Positions 17,527 through 27,569 of a DNA stretch of 64,000 nt are shown here, in pieces. The position numbers and the translations under genes are program-made. Position 1 is the first letter of the stretch, and each line of letters opens with the position of its first letter. This stretch comes from CAWDYA01 sp963806495. GTDB lineage: Bacteria; Acidobacteriota; Polarisedimenticolia; JACPZX01; DASXTC01. The stretch covers positions 37,106 to 101,105 of the forward strand of contig CAWDYA010000003.1 of the NCBI GenBank assembly GCA_963806495.1, given 5' to 3'. A model generated the notes under the pieces. It worked only from the letters and a program-made list of their open reading frames with translations. It had not been told where the DNA came from and did not search any database.

Positions 17527-17991
17527 GCGCGGACCCCCTCCCATCGCGCCGCTTCGAGGCCACGGTGGTCGTGGAGTCGGTCCCCCCGCCGATCGCCCCC
17601 GGTGAGGCGCGCCGGCTGCTTCGCCGGCTGGCGCGCAGGCTGGCGATCCGACCACGCCTCGGTGGCGGTTCTCTTCGCCGGTGACGACCGGCTCGAAGAC
17701 CTCAACACGCGGTACCGCGGCAAGCGGCGGCCCACCGACGTCCTGTCGTTCCCCGGGGACGAATCGCATCTCGGGGACATCGCCGTCTCATCGGAGACGA
17801 CGCGGAGGCAGGCGCGGCGCCGCCGGCAGGAACCCGGGCGGGAGGCGCAGGTGCTCCTGATCCACGGCTTCCTGCACCTGCTCGGGTACGACCATGAGAG
17901 CGACGACGGGCAGATGGACGTCCTCGAGAGGACGCTGCGCGCGGAGCTGCTCGACCCGCGTGCGACCGGCGGCGGAAGGGCCGGCCGGTGA
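17523..17991 (+). CDS. ybeY: Endoribonuclease YbeY (one frame break)
   Basis: A metal-dependent RNase needed for 16S rRNA 3'-end maturation and ribosome quality control. The zinc site HGFLHLLGYDHE (three histidines in the HxxxHxxxxxH pattern) and the upstream RPTDVLSFPGDE are diagnostic. The N-terminal ~43 residues are in one frame; near 17648-17650 a base appears to be gained, after which DHASVAVLFAGDDRLEDLN continues. Joined, it is about 155 residues, normal for the family. Both ends overlap neighbours by four bases. Confidence 0.9.
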
Positions 17992-19262
17992 GCGGCATCA
18001 TCGGGAAGGAAGGGGAGATCGCGGTCCTCACGCTGCTGGCGATCGTCTATTTCGTGGTGGCGGTCTTCCGTGCCGCGTTCGCCGAGATCAACACGGTGGC
18101 CGCCAACCGGATCCTCGCCGGGCGCGGGCTCGGGCCGCGCGACGGGGAGTCGCCCGGCGAGATCGTGCCGATCCTCAGGACGACGATCGATCTGTTCCAT
18201 CACCTCGTGCTGATCGCTGCGGCGGCCCTGTGTCTCGACTGGTTCATCGCCTCGGGAGGGCCGCGGCCCCTGCTGTACGCCACGCTGTGCGTGACGGCGC
18301 TGGTGGCCCTGATCCAGATCGTCGCGCGCCTGCTTGGCGTCGCCGACCCGGAGCGATCGTTCTCGACGAGCCTGTTCCCGGTGGCCCTGTTCTACCACGC
18401 CGTCAGACCGTTCACTCTGCCGGCCGCCTGGGCCATACGGCGCATGCGTCGCAGCGGCCGGGACCGGCGGGCCGCGGCGGGCGACGACGAGGCGACCGAC
18501 GAGGAGATCGAGGCGTTCATCGACGCGGGGCAGCAGGAGGGGATCCTGGAGGCGGACGAGGGAAACCTGATCCGCCAGGTGGTGGAGTTCCACGACAGCG
18601 TGGTGCGGGAGGTGATGACGCCGCGCACCGAGGTCGTGGCCGTGCCGACCGGCACCACGCTCGCGCAGGCGCGCGCGCTGTTCGCCAAGGAGCGTCACTC
18701 GAGGATGCCGGTCTACCGGGAGCACATCGACCACGTCGAGGGCATCATCACCCTGAAGGACCTCGTGGCGCGATGGGACGAGCTGCCCGACGACGCCCCG
18801 GTGGAAAGGATCATGCTGCCGGCCTACTTCGTCCCCGAAACCAAGCAGGTGGCCGAGCTGCTCCAGGAGCTGCAGGCGCGCCGCATCCAGCTCGCCATCG
18901 TCGTGGACGAGTACGGCGGGACGGAAGGGGTGGTCACCATCGAGGACGTGCTGGAGCAGCTCGTGGGAGAGATCCAGGAGGAGCACGAGCAGGAGGAGGC
19001 GCCGCTGGTGCGTCTGGAGGACGACAGCTATCTGGCGCGCGGCAGCGCCAGCGTCGAGGACCTCGAGCGCCTCCTGGGAATCACGATCGAGACCGAGGGG
19101 TTCGAGACCGTCTCCGGGCTCATCTACAGCGTGCTCGGGCACATCCCGCGGGAAGGCGAGACTCTCGAGGTGAACGGTCTGCGGCTCGAGGTGCTCAAGG
19201 CGGACAAACGCCGGATCGAGCGCGTGCGCGTGACGCGGCTCGCGGAGAGCAAGACAGGGTGA
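17988..19262 (+). CDS. CNNM/CorC-family membrane protein with CBS pair
   Basis: A 424-residue protein. It has an N-terminal membrane region with the CNNM-like AFAEINTVAANRI segment, then two CBS domains (REVMTPRTEVVAVP and RIQLAIVVDEYGGTEGVVT) and a C-terminal CorC/HlyC domain (EDDSYLARGSASVEDLERLL). These proteins are linked to magnesium and cobalt transport or efflux; older annotations call them hemolysins. GTG start overlapping the ybeY stop (GTGA). The position between ybeY and era is a common arrangement (ybeZ-ybeY-ybeX in enterics). Confidence 0.9.
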   Translation: MSGIIGKEGEIAVLTLLAIVYFVVAVFRAAFAEINTVAANRILAGRGLGPRDGESPGEIVPILRTTIDLFHHLVLIAAAALCLDWFIASGGPRPLLYATLCVTALVALIQIVARLLGVADPERSFSTSLFPVALFYHAVRPFTLPAAWAIRRMRRSGRDRRAAAGDDEATDEEIEAFIDAGQQEGILEADEGNLIRQVVEFHDSVVREVMTPRTEVVAVPTGTTLAQARALFAKERHSRMPVYREHIDHVEGIITLKDLVARWDELPDDAPVERIMLPAYFVPETKQVAELLQELQARRIQLAIVVDEYGGTEGVVTIEDVLEQLVGEIQEEHEQEEAPLVRLEDDSYLARGSASVEDLERLLGITIETEGFETVSGLIYSVLGHIPREGETLEVNGLRLEVLKADKRRIERVRVTRLAESKTG

Positions 19263-20172
19263 GCCGCTTCGCTTCGGGGTTCGTGACCATCGTCGGCCGG
19301 CCCAACGTCGGCAAGTCCACGCTGACCAACCTGATCGTCGGCCGGAAGGTGGCGATCGTGTCGCCGGTTCCTCAGACGACCCGCCGCCGCATCCAGGGAG
19401 TCCGCACCCTCCCGGAGGGGCAGATCGTGGTCGTCGACACACCCGGGATCCACAAGCCGCTGCACCGGATGAACCGCTGGATGGTGGCCGACGCGGCGAG
19501 CGCGATGAACGAGGTCGACCTCGTGCTGTTCATGGTGGAGGCGGTGGGCCGTGACGGCGGCCCGGCGCGCGATCTCGGAGCCGGCGACCGCCACGTCCTC
19601 TCGATGCTGCCGGGTGAGAAGCCGCCCGTCGTCCTCGTCATCAACAAGATCGACCTGGTGAGGAAGTCGGCGTTGCTGCCCTTCGTCGACCGGATCCGGC
19701 GGGTGCACCCGTTTGTGGGCGTCCTGCTGGTCTCCGCCCTGACGGCCGACAACACCCAGGATCTTCCCCAGAGGCTGCTGGAGTGGCTTCCCGAAGGGCC
19801 GCCGCTGTTTCCCGAAGGGGACGTGGCGGATCAGCAGGAGCGGTTCCGGATCGCCGAGATCATCCGCGAGAGATCCTCCACCACACCCGACAGGAGATCC
19901 CCCACGAGACCTGCGTCCTGATCGAGACGCTGGAGCGCACCGAGGCCGGCCTCCTCCGTCTCGGCGCCACCATCCTGGTGGACAAGGAATCGCAGAAGAA
20001 GATCGTCATCGGCCGCGAGGGGTCCCTGCTCAAGACCGTCGGCACCGAGGCCCGTCTGGAGCTGGAGGAGACGCTCTCCTGCAAGGTCTTCCTCGAGCTC
20101 TGGGTGAAGGTCAGAGAGGGCTGGCGCGACTCCGAGTCCGTTCTGCGCAGCCTCGGGATGGGTGGCAGCTAG
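19259..20172 (+). CDS. era: GTPase Era (one frame break)
   Basis: An essential GTPase for 30S assembly that binds 16S rRNA near its 3' end. G1 is VGRPNVGKSTL, the G2 region is PQTTRRRIQG, G3 is DTPGIHKP and G4 is INKIDL. The C-terminal KH domain (KIVIGREGSLLKTVGTEARLELE) lies in a second frame. The break is near 19870, where REILHHTRQEIPHE should follow AEIIRE; one base is missing or extra. Total length about 303 residues is standard. The GTG start overlaps the preceding stop. Confidence 0.92.
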
Positions 20173-20341
20173 TCACCCAGGTGGCCCCGGTATGTCCTTG
20201 CTCCCTCGGGTCGGGCCCGCGCCACTCCCCCCGGGCCCGCCCGTTCCACCCCTTGGTGCAACGCCCCAACCACCCGCTCTCCGCGACACCACAGGTGATT
20301 TCGGGCCGGCTGTCGATGGTGGCGGAGGTGGTGCCGGTCTT

Positions 20342-20482
20342 GACCCGTGATGTGCTGCTCCCGAGGGCGTCGCGGACTGAGCCGATTGCCGCGCCGGGCG
20401 CGGCGGCGAGGGAGCGCGAGGGGGGCGCGGCGCCCGGGGCGACGCGCAACCCCGACCCGAGCGGAGCGGCACATCACGGGTC
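20342..20482 (+). repeat. Structured intergenic repeat, family B copy 1
   Basis: It lies in the 400-base gap between era and recO, where I see no gene (20173-20571). Outer arms 20342-20361 and 20463-20482 pair over 20 bases with one mismatch. Inside are the perfect hairpin GCCGCGC-CGG-GCGCGGC (20388-20404) and GGGCG-CGG-CGCCC. The core starting GAGGGCGTCGCGGAC aligns with 29005-29108. The arms and the first hairpin have different sequences in the two copies but are complementary in both. The first part of the gap (20173-20341) is GC-rich with no clear feature. Confidence 0.7.
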
Positions 20483-20571
20483 GGCCCGTGTGAGATCACG
20501 GGGCCAGCCTGGACGAATCGCCCGAAACGGGTGTGATAGACTGCCGTGCTTTGCGCCGCACCGGGGGAAGC

Positions 20572-21333
20572 GTGCCTCTCAAGACAGCGGAGGCGTTCGT
20601 CATCGACGTGCGCAAGCTCCAGGAGGCCGACCGCCTGGTGATCCTGTTCACGCAGGACGACGGGAAGGTCCGCGGGGTCGCGTCCTCCGCCGCACGGAGC
20701 CGCCGACGGTTCGGGGGCAAGCTCGAACGTCTCAGCCGGGTGAACGTCAGGTATTTCGAGAAGGAAGGCCGCGATCTGGTCCGGGTCGACTCGTGCGACC
20801 TGCTGGAGGAGTCGTTCACACTCCACCAGGATCTCGAGTCGGCGGCGCTGCTGGCCTACGTCGCGGAGATGGTGGACACGTTCGTGCACGAGAGAGAGGC
20901 GGACCCGCGCTATTTCCGTCTGGTGGGCTCCGTGCTCGCCGCGGTGCGGGGCGGCGCCGACCGGAAGCTGCTGGCGCGGTACTTCCAGATCTGGACGCTG
21001 CGGCTGCACGGCCTCATGCCGGATCTGGATCGATGCGGCGCCTGCGGCCGGGAGCTCGCGCGGTCGGGTGCCCGTGTCGATGAGGTCGACGGGTCGCTGG
21101 CGCAGTGCCCCGCCTGCGCGACCGGCCAGGGGACACGAACGCGGCGCCTGTCGCCCGCCTCGCTGGCGCTGCTGGCACGATTCCGGAGCGAGGGGCCGGC
21201 CGCGCTGAAGCTGGACGAGGCCGAGCGGGCGGCGCTCGCGGAGATCGACGGGTTCGCAGTGGCGATGCTCGAGTCGTTCGTCGGGCGCCGCTTCCAGTCG
21301 TACCGTTTTCTGAGGGAGATCGAGTCGCTGTGA
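20572..21333 (+). CDS. recO: DNA repair protein RecO
   Basis: RecO works with RecF and RecR to load RecA on gapped DNA and anneals SSB-coated strands. The 253-residue protein has the N-terminal OB fold (AFVIDVRKLQEADRLVILFT), a helical middle and a zinc-binding pair of Cys-x-x-Cys motifs (RCGACGREL and QCPACATG). I start at GTG 20572, preceded by GGGGGAAG, since the family begins with this Pro-Leu-Lys type sequence; an upstream GTG (20533) would add 13 unconserved residues. Its stop overlaps the GTG of glyQ. Order era-recO-glyQ-glyS is widespread. Confidence 0.93.
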   Translation: MPLKTAEAFVIDVRKLQEADRLVILFTQDDGKVRGVASSAARSRRRFGGKLERLSRVNVRYFEKEGRDLVRVDSCDLLEESFTLHQDLESAALLAYVAEMVDTFVHEREADPRYFRLVGSVLAAVRGGADRKLLARYFQIWTLRLHGLMPDLDRCGACGRELARSGARVDEVDGSLAQCPACATGQGTRTRRLSPASLALLARFRSEGPAALKLDEAERAALAEIDGFAVAMLESFVGRRFQSYRFLREIESL

Positions 21334-22241
21334 CGCTGCAGGAGCTGATACTCGCGCTGGAGCGGTACTGGGCGGGGCGCGGGTGCCTGATCGCCCAGCC
21401 GTACGACACCGAGGTGGGTGCCGGGACCATGAGCCCGGACACCTTCTTCCGGGTGCTGGGTCCGGAGCCCTGGTGCGTCGGGTACGTGCAGCCCACCCGG
21501 AGGCCCGCCGACGGGCGTTACGGCGAGAACCCGTTCCGGCTCTTCCGGTACTTCCAGTACCAGGTGATCCTGAAGCCCTCGCCCGACGATGTGCAGGATC
21601 TCTATCTCGACTCACTGCGCGCGTTCGGCATCGACCCGGCGCGGCACGACATCCGTTTCGAGGAGGACAACTGGGAGTCGCCGACCCTGGGTGCGGCCGG
21701 CGTGGGCTGGCAGGTGCTGTGCGACGGAATGGAGATCACGCAGTTCACCTACTTCCAGCAGTGCGGCGGCATCGAGCTGGACTGCATCTCGGCCGAGATC
21801 ACATACGGGATCGAGCGGATCGCGATGTTCCTGAACAACATCGACAACATCTTCGACCTGCCCTGGGCGCCCGACCCGTCGGGAGAGCCCGGACGGTTCG
21901 TGACGTACGGAGAGGTCCGGCGCCAGGAGGAGGCCGAGCACTCGCGGCACTGCTTCGAGCTGGCCGACATCGCGATGAACCGGTCCCTGTTCGACATGTA
22001 CGAGGCGGAGGCGGGGCGGCTGATCAAGGCGGGCGTGATCCTGCCGGCGTACGACGCCTGCCTGAAGTGCTCGCACACCTTCAACATCCTCGACGCACGC
22101 GGCGCGCTCGGCGTGGCGGAGCGCACCGGCTACATCGGCCGGGTGCGCCGTCTCGCGGGAGCCTGCGCGCGTGCCTGGCTCGCGTCGCGCGAGGAGGCGG
22201 GTTTCCCGCTGCTCCGCCGTGTCGTGCCGGAGAGGGCATGA
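21330..22241 (+). CDS. glyQ: Glycyl-tRNA synthetase alpha subunit
   Basis: The catalytic alpha subunit of the bacterial heterotetrameric GlyRS, 303 residues. It starts VTLQELILALERYWAGRGC from GTG 21330, overlapping recO. Diagnostic segments include QPYDTEVGAGTMSPDTF, YVQPTRRPADGRYGENP and FTYFQQCGGIELDCISAEI. Its stop overlaps the glyS ATG, so the two subunits are made together. Confidence 0.97.
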   Translation: MTLQELILALERYWAGRGCLIAQPYDTEVGAGTMSPDTFFRVLGPEPWCVGYVQPTRRPADGRYGENPFRLFRYFQYQVILKPSPDDVQDLYLDSLRAFGIDPARHDIRFEEDNWESPTLGAAGVGWQVLCDGMEITQFTYFQQCGGIELDCISAEITYGIERIAMFLNNIDNIFDLPWAPDPSGEPGRFVTYGEVRRQEEAEHSRHCFELADIAMNRSLFDMYEAEAGRLIKAGVILPAYDACLKCSHTFNILDARGALGVAERTGYIGRVRRLAGACARAWLASREEAGFPLLRRVVPERA

Positions 22242-24400
22242 GCGAGGGGCGCACCTTCCTGCTCGAGGTGGGCTGCGAGGAGATCCCGGCCGCGGCGCTG
22301 CCCGCGGCCCTGTCCGACCTGACGCGGCGCCTGCTCGAGGAGCTGGCGAGCGCCTCGGGCGGCGAAGGGCTCGGCGGCGCATCGTCCGACCCGGTCCCGT
22401 ACGGAGGGCCGAGACGGCTCACGGCCTTCCTGACCGGCATCCGGGATCGCGAGCCCGACCGGGTGATCCAGGTCAGCGGCCCCCCCGTGAAGGCCGCCTA
22501 CGACGCCGCGGGCAAGCCGACGAAGGCGGCGATCGGGTTCGCGCGCGCCCAGGGGATCGATGTGGAGAGCCTCGAGAGGGTGAGAGGCGACAAGGGCGAG
22601 GTCGTGGCAGCACGGGTGCCGGTCAAGGGGCGCAGTGCGGTGCAGGTCCTCTCGGAATCCTGTCCGAGGATTCTCGCCGGCATGCGGTTTCCGAAGATGA
22701 TGAAGTGGGGCGACGCCGGCTACAGCTTCGTGCGGCCGGTGCACTGGATCGTGGCCCTGCTCGACGGAGAGATCGTCCCGTTCGAGTTCATGGGCGTAGC
22801 CGCGGGACGCGCGACGCGGGGGCACCGGTTCCTCGCGCCCGGCCCGCATGAGATCGATCACGCCGGCGCGTACGAGACGACGCTGCTGACAGCGGGAAAG
22901 GTCGTCGCCTCCAACGGGCAGCGCCGGCAGCGGATCGTGGACGCGCGGGCGCTCGCGGCGCAGAAGATGGGCTGGCAGGTGCACGAGGACGAGGCGCTGC
23001 TCGAGGAGCTCACCTGGCTCAACGAGAACCCCGGTGTCATCGCCGGCACGTTCCCCGCGGACCTGCTGGACCTGCCCGAGCCGGTCCTCGTCACCTCGAT
23101 GCGGGTGCACCAGAAGTACTTCCCGGCGCGCGCCGCCGACGGCCGGCTGCAGGCCGGCTTCTTCGCGGCGATCAACCAGGAGTCGGATCCGGATGGACTC
23201 ATCCGCCGCGGCAACGAATGGGTGCTCAAGGCGCGGCTGGCCGACGCACGGTTCTTCTGGGCGGAGGATCGCAAGCGTCCGCTGCTCGACCGGCTCCCCG
23301 ATCTCGACCGGGTGACCTTTCTGGAGAAGCTCGGCAGCAATCTCGAGCGTGCCCGGAGGCTCGAGACGCTGGCGGGATGGATCCAGGCGAAGCTCCGGGC
23401 GGGCACGTCCGAGGCGGTCCGGCTCGCGGCACGGCTGTGCAAGACGGATCTCACCACCGGCATGGTGGGGGAGTTCCCTGAGCTGCAGGGCGTGATGGGC
23501 GGCATCTACGCCCGGCTGGAGGGGCAGCCCGAGCCGGTGGCGCGCGCGATCGAGGAGCACTACCTGCCGCGCGGCACCGACGACGATCTGCCTTCCACCG
23601 TCGAGGGGCAGCTGCTGGCGCTGGCCGACAAGCTCGACCTGATCACCGGCTGCTTCTCCGTCGGGCTCGTCCCGAAGGGATCGGCCGATCCGTACGGGCT
23701 CCGGCGCGCCGCGCAGGGCGCGCTGCGCATCCTCCTGTCGCCGCAGCTCGAGACCGCCGCCGGCCGGCTCCTGCTCTCCGAGGCGATCCGCGAGTCGACC
23801 GCCCTGCACGAAGCCTCGCGGGATCAGGCGGTCCGGATCGAGGAGCCTCTGATGGACTTCGTCGGGCAGCGACTGCGTCACATGATGGAGACCGCCGGGA
23901 TGCGGTTCGACACGGCGCGGGCCGTGCTGTCCGCCGGCTTCGACGACCCGCGTGACGCGTGGCACCGCGCCGTCGCGCTCACCGAGCTGCGAAGCCCCGA
24001 CCGCCAGGCCGACTTCGACTCGCTGGCGACGTCCGCCAAGAGGATACGCAATATCCTTTCGCAGGCGCGCGACAAGGAGATCGCGTGGCGCGTCGAGGGG
24101 CCCGACACCGACCGGCTCGTCGAGGGAGAGGAAAAGGACCTCGCCGCGGCGGTTTCGAGCGTCTCGGCCTCGGTCGAGCAGCGGATCGGCGCGAGCGACT
24201 ACAATGGAGCCTTGAAGGAGATCGCTTCCCTGAGACCCCGGATCGATCGCTTTTTCGACAAGGTCCTCGTCATGACTCCCGACGAGGATCTCAGAAGCAA
24301 CAGACTGGCGCTGCTCGCGGGCCTGTCGGCCCTGCTGAGCCGCGTGGCTGACTTCTCGGAGATCGTCGTCGAGGGAGAGACAGCGGAGAAGAGAGCATGA
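22238..24400 (+). CDS. glyS: Glycyl-tRNA synthetase beta subunit
   Basis: The beta subunit (720 residues) binds tRNA-Gly through a helical/HD-like body and C-terminal anticodon-binding domain. The start LLEVGCEEIPAAALPAAL and internal segments MRFPKMMKWGDAGYSFVRP, RVHQKYFP and LCKTDLTTGMVGEFPELQG are typical. Length is slightly above the E. coli subunit (689). It is uninterrupted and overlaps both glyQ and ppdK by four bases. Confidence 0.96.
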   Translation: MSEGRTFLLEVGCEEIPAAALPAALSDLTRRLLEELASASGGEGLGGASSDPVPYGGPRRLTAFLTGIRDREPDRVIQVSGPPVKAAYDAAGKPTKAAIGFARAQGIDVESLERVRGDKGEVVAARVPVKGRSAVQVLSESCPRILAGMRFPKMMKWGDAGYSFVRPVHWIVALLDGEIVPFEFMGVAAGRATRGHRFLAPGPHEIDHAGAYETTLLTAGKVVASNGQRRQRIVDARALAAQKMGWQVHEDEALLEELTWLNENPGVIAGTFPADLLDLPEPVLVTSMRVHQKYFPARAADGRLQAGFFAAINQESDPDGLIRRGNEWVLKARLADARFFWAEDRKRPLLDRLPDLDRVTFLEKLGSNLERARRLETLAGWIQAKLRAGTSEAVRLAARLCKTDLTTGMVGEFPELQGVMGGIYARLEGQPEPVARAIEEHYLPRGTDDDLPSTVEGQLLALADKLDLITGCFSVGLVPKGSADPYGLRRAAQGALRILLSPQLETAAGRLLLSEAIRESTALHEASRDQAVRIEEPLMDFVGQRLRHMMETAGMRFDTARAVLSAGFDDPRDAWHRAVALTELRSPDRQADFDSLATSAKRIRNILSQARDKEIAWRVEGPDTDRLVEGEEKDLAAAVSSVSASVEQRIGASDYNGALKEIASLRPRIDRFFDKVLVMTPDEDLRSNRLALLAGLSALLSRVADFSEIVVEGETAEKRA

Positions 24401-27141
24401 ACAAGATGGTGTATCTGTTCGGCGGCGGCAAAGCCGAGGGCAACCGTGACATGAAGGAGCTCCTCGGAGGCAAGGGGGCGAATCTCGCCGAGATGGCGAA
24501 CCTCGGCCTGCCGGTGCCGCCGGGTTTCACGATAACCACGGAGGTCTGTCTCGATTACCTGCGGGACGGCAAGTACCCGAAAGGCCTCGAGGAGAGCGTC
24601 GGCGAGGCGCTCGCGTGGGTGGAGAAGCGCATGGAGCGCAGGTTCGGCGATCGGAAGAACCCGCTGCTCGTCTCGTGCCGCTCGGGCGCTCGTGCGTCGA
24701 TGCCGGGGATGATGGACACCGTCCTCAATATCGGCCTGAACGACGAGACGCTCGAGGGGCTGATCCAGGCCTCGGGCGACGAGCGTTTCGCGCTCGACTG
24801 CTATCGCCGGCTGATCGACATGTACGGCAGCGTGGTGATGCGCGTGGATCGCGATCACTACCACCACGCCCTCGAGGAGGTGAAGAGGGCGGCCGACGTC
24901 AAGGAGGACCGGCACCTGTCCCCGAAGGCGCTGCGCGAGGTGATCGACCGGTACAAGGAGATCACGAAGAAGGAGGCCGGTGAGCCGTTCCCGGAGGATC
25001 CGGCCGGCCAGATCTGGGGAGCCACCACGGCGGTGTTCCGCTCCTGGAACGGCGCGAGGGCGCGTGAGTACCGCCGCATCCACTCGCTGCCGGACGACTG
25101 GGGCACGGCCGTCAACGTGCAGTCGATGGTCTTCGGAAATCTCGGCGAGGACTGCGGCACGGGCGTGGCCTTCACGCGCAGCCCCGCCACAGGGGACACC
25201 GGCATCTATGGAGAGTTCCTGCCCAACGCGCAGGGCGAGGACGTCGTGGCAGGGATCCGGACCCCGCAGCCGATCCGCAAGGCCGCGGGAAGCGATCTGC
25301 CCTCCCTCGAGGAGACGATGCCGAAGATCTTCGACGAGCTGTGCTCGATCTCCGGCAAGCTGGAGCGGCACTACCGCGAGATGCAGGACATCGAGTTCAC
25401 GATCATGGGCAACAAGCTCTACACGCTGCAGACCCGGCGCGGCCAGCGCACGGGGCAGGCCGCGGTGCGGATCGCGGTGGCGATGCAGAAGGAGGGGCTG
25501 ATCTCGCGCGACGAGGCGGTCTCGCGCGTCGACGCCGAGAGGATCACTGACCTGCTCGCCCACTCGTTCGAGCCGGCCGCCCGCACCAGGGCGGTCAAGG
25601 AGGGGCGTCTGATCGCGCGGGGCCTCAACGCCGGGCCCGGCGCGGCGAGCGGCCGCGCCGCCTTCACGGCGGAGCGTGCCTTCAGCATGGCCAGCGAGGG
25701 CAAGGGGCGCCAGCGCGAGAGGGTGATCCTGGTGCGTGCCGAGACCTCGCCCGAGGACATCAAGGGGATGGAGGCGTCCGCGGGCATCCTCACGGCGCGC
25801 GGCGGCATGACCTCGCACGCGGCCGTCGTGGCCCGGGGTATGGGCAAGCCCTGCATCGTCGGATGCGGCGCGATCAGCATCGGCGCCGACGGCAGATCGT
25901 TCCATGTCGGCGACACGGTGGTGAAGGAAGGCGACTACATCTCGATCGACGGGACGACAGGCGAGGTGATCCTCGGCGAGCTGCCCACGAGCGCGTCGGA
26001 GATCCTGCGTGTGCTCGTGGAGAAGGATCTCGAACCGAAGGAGAGCCGGCTCTATCAGGAGTACGAGGCGCTGATGTCGTGGGCCGACGAGGCGCGCCGT
26101 CTGAAGGTGCGTGCGAACAGCGACACGCCGAGGGACTCGCGCGCGGCGCGGCTGCTCGGCGCCCAGGGGATCGGTCTGTGCCGCACCGAGCACATGTTCT
26201 TCGGCGAGGACCGTGTCGTGGCCGTGCGCGAGATGATCCTGGCCGACAGCGAAGAGGGGAGACGCCGCGCCCTGCGGAAGCTCCTGCCGATGCAGCGCGA
26301 CGATTTCGCGGAGATCTTCCGGGCGATGAAGGGGCTGCCGGTCACCATCCGCCTCCTCGACCCGCCGCTGCACGAGTTCCTCCCGCACGAGAAGGCCCAG
26401 ATCGATGACGTGGCCAGGGTGATGGGCGTGTCGGCCGATGCCGTGCGCGACAGGGTCGCGGGTCTCAGCGAGGCCAATCCGATGCTCGGCCATCGCGGCT
26501 GCCGTCTCGGGCTGACCTACCCGGAGATCTACGAGATGCAGGTGCAGGCGATCTTCGAGGCCGCCTGCGACGTGGCGGCCGAAGGCACCGAGGTCGAGCC
26601 CGAAGTGATGCACCCGCTCGTCGGGACGCTCGAGGAGATCCGGCGGCTGCGCGAGATGACGGACACCGTGGCGCACCGCGTCATGAAGGAGAAGGGGCGG
26701 CAGATCGAGTATCTCGTCGGGACGATGATCGAGGTTCCACGCGCCTGCCTCGTCGCCGCGGACATCGCCCGCTCGGCGCAGTTCTTCTCCTTCGGCACGA
26801 ACGATCTGACGCAGATGACTTTCGGCTACAGCCGTGACGACACCCGCAACTTCCTGCCCGCGTACGTGTCCGAGCGGATCCTGCCGGGCGATCCGTTCCA
26901 GTCGATCGACCTTTCGGGTGTCGGCAGGCTGGTCGAGATGGCGGTCGAGGCGGGCCGCGGCGTCAACGGCAAGCTCAAGGTCGGTGTCTGCGGCGAGCAC
27001 GGCGGGGATCCGGCCTCGGTGGCCTTTTTCCACCGCGCCGGCCTCGATTACGTGTCGTGCTCCCCGTATCGCATCCCCGTCGCGCGGCTCGCGGCGGCGC
27101 AGGCGGCACTGAAGGACAGGCAGGAGGCGAAGATCCCATGA
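24397..27141 (+). CDS. ppdK: Pyruvate, phosphate dikinase
   Basis: Interconverts pyruvate, ATP and phosphate with phosphoenolpyruvate, AMP and pyrophosphate; in bacteria it can run toward PEP for gluconeogenesis or reversibly in glycolysis. The 914-residue protein has the N-terminal ATP-grasp domain (GGKGANLAEMANLGLPVPPGF), the swivelling phosphohistidine domain (GGMTSHAAVVARGMGKP, His474) and the C-terminal PEP/pyruvate TIM barrel with the catalytic Cys865 (VGVCGEHGG). The ATG overlaps glyS. Coupling to glycyl-tRNA synthetase is a known neighbourhood in several lineages. Confidence 0.96.
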   Translation: MNKMVYLFGGGKAEGNRDMKELLGGKGANLAEMANLGLPVPPGFTITTEVCLDYLRDGKYPKGLEESVGEALAWVEKRMERRFGDRKNPLLVSCRSGARASMPGMMDTVLNIGLNDETLEGLIQASGDERFALDCYRRLIDMYGSVVMRVDRDHYHHALEEVKRAADVKEDRHLSPKALREVIDRYKEITKKEAGEPFPEDPAGQIWGATTAVFRSWNGARAREYRRIHSLPDDWGTAVNVQSMVFGNLGEDCGTGVAFTRSPATGDTGIYGEFLPNAQGEDVVAGIRTPQPIRKAAGSDLPSLEETMPKIFDELCSISGKLERHYREMQDIEFTIMGNKLYTLQTRRGQRTGQAAVRIAVAMQKEGLISRDEAVSRVDAERITDLLAHSFEPAARTRAVKEGRLIARGLNAGPGAASGRAAFTAERAFSMASEGKGRQRERVILVRAETSPEDIKGMEASAGILTARGGMTSHAAVVARGMGKPCIVGCGAISIGADGRSFHVGDTVVKEGDYISIDGTTGEVILGELPTSASEILRVLVEKDLEPKESRLYQEYEALMSWADEARRLKVRANSDTPRDSRAARLLGAQGIGLCRTEHMFFGEDRVVAVREMILADSEEGRRRALRKLLPMQRDDFAEIFRAMKGLPVTIRLLDPPLHEFLPHEKAQIDDVARVMGVSADAVRDRVAGLSEANPMLGHRGCRLGLTYPEIYEMQVQAIFEAACDVAAEGTEVEPEVMHPLVGTLEEIRRLREMTDTVAHRVMKEKGRQIEYLVGTMIEVPRACLVAADIARSAQFFSFGTNDLTQMTFGYSRDDTRNFLPAYVSERILPGDPFQSIDLSGVGRLVEMAVEAGRGVNGKLKVGVCGEHGGDPASVAFFHRAGLDYVSCSPYRIPVARLAAAQAALKDRQEAKIP

Positions 27142-27569
27142 GCTCGTACCGCTGCCCCGACCCGAGCCACGAAGGCAGCGTCGTCCCGCTCAAGGCCAAC
27201 AACGATCGCGTCTACGAGTGTCCCGGGCTGCACAAGTTCTGGCGGCGCGAGGAGTCGGGCGTGGTGCACCTGGTGAACCTGATCACCCAGGAGAAGCACC
27301 GCGCGGAGGAGATCGCCGCCGAGGCGGGCGCTCCGGAGCGGCCGCGGCTCAACTTCATGGTGGACGTGCCGGAGACGAAGGGGGGACTCGACTTCAACGC
27401 CCTCTCCCTGTCTCCTCCCCAGTGGAAGGTGATCTCCCGCATCGACGGCCGCTCGACCCTCGAGGAGGTGCGCCTCCTGGCCGGCCTCACCCCGCAGGAG
27501 GCCGAGACGATCGTCTTCGAGCTGGTGGACGCCGGGCTGGTCGAGGTGAGGCGGCGCGGCGGGCGGTGA
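27138..27569 (+). CDS. Small zinc-ribbon plus winged-helix-like protein
   Basis: 143 residues. The N-terminal 40 residues carry two Cys (YRCPDPSH and VYECPGLHKFW) with nearby His, suggesting a small metal-binding module. The C-terminal half (LSPPQWKVISRIDGRSTLEEV, ETIVFELVDAGLVEV) resembles the helix-turn-helix found at the end of DUF4388 and PqqD-like domains. Its ATG overlaps ppdK and its stop overlaps the next gene. The function is unknown; the structure suggests regulation or protein interaction. Confidence 0.6.
   Translation: MSSYRCPDPSHEGSVVPLKANNDRVYECPGLHKFWRREESGVVHLVNLITQEKHRAEEIAAEAGAPERPRLNFMVDVPETKGGLDFNALSLSPPQWKVISRIDGRSTLEEVRLLAGLTPQEAETIVFELVDAGLVEVRRRGGR

Noticed and set aside
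15082..17769. An 895-codon open frame on the minus strand
   Set aside because: Antisense shadow of the HD phosphodiesterase gene, with His/Arg/Asp-rich composition and no domain.
24199..27033. A 944-codon open frame on the minus strand
   Set aside because: Antisense shadow of ppdK.
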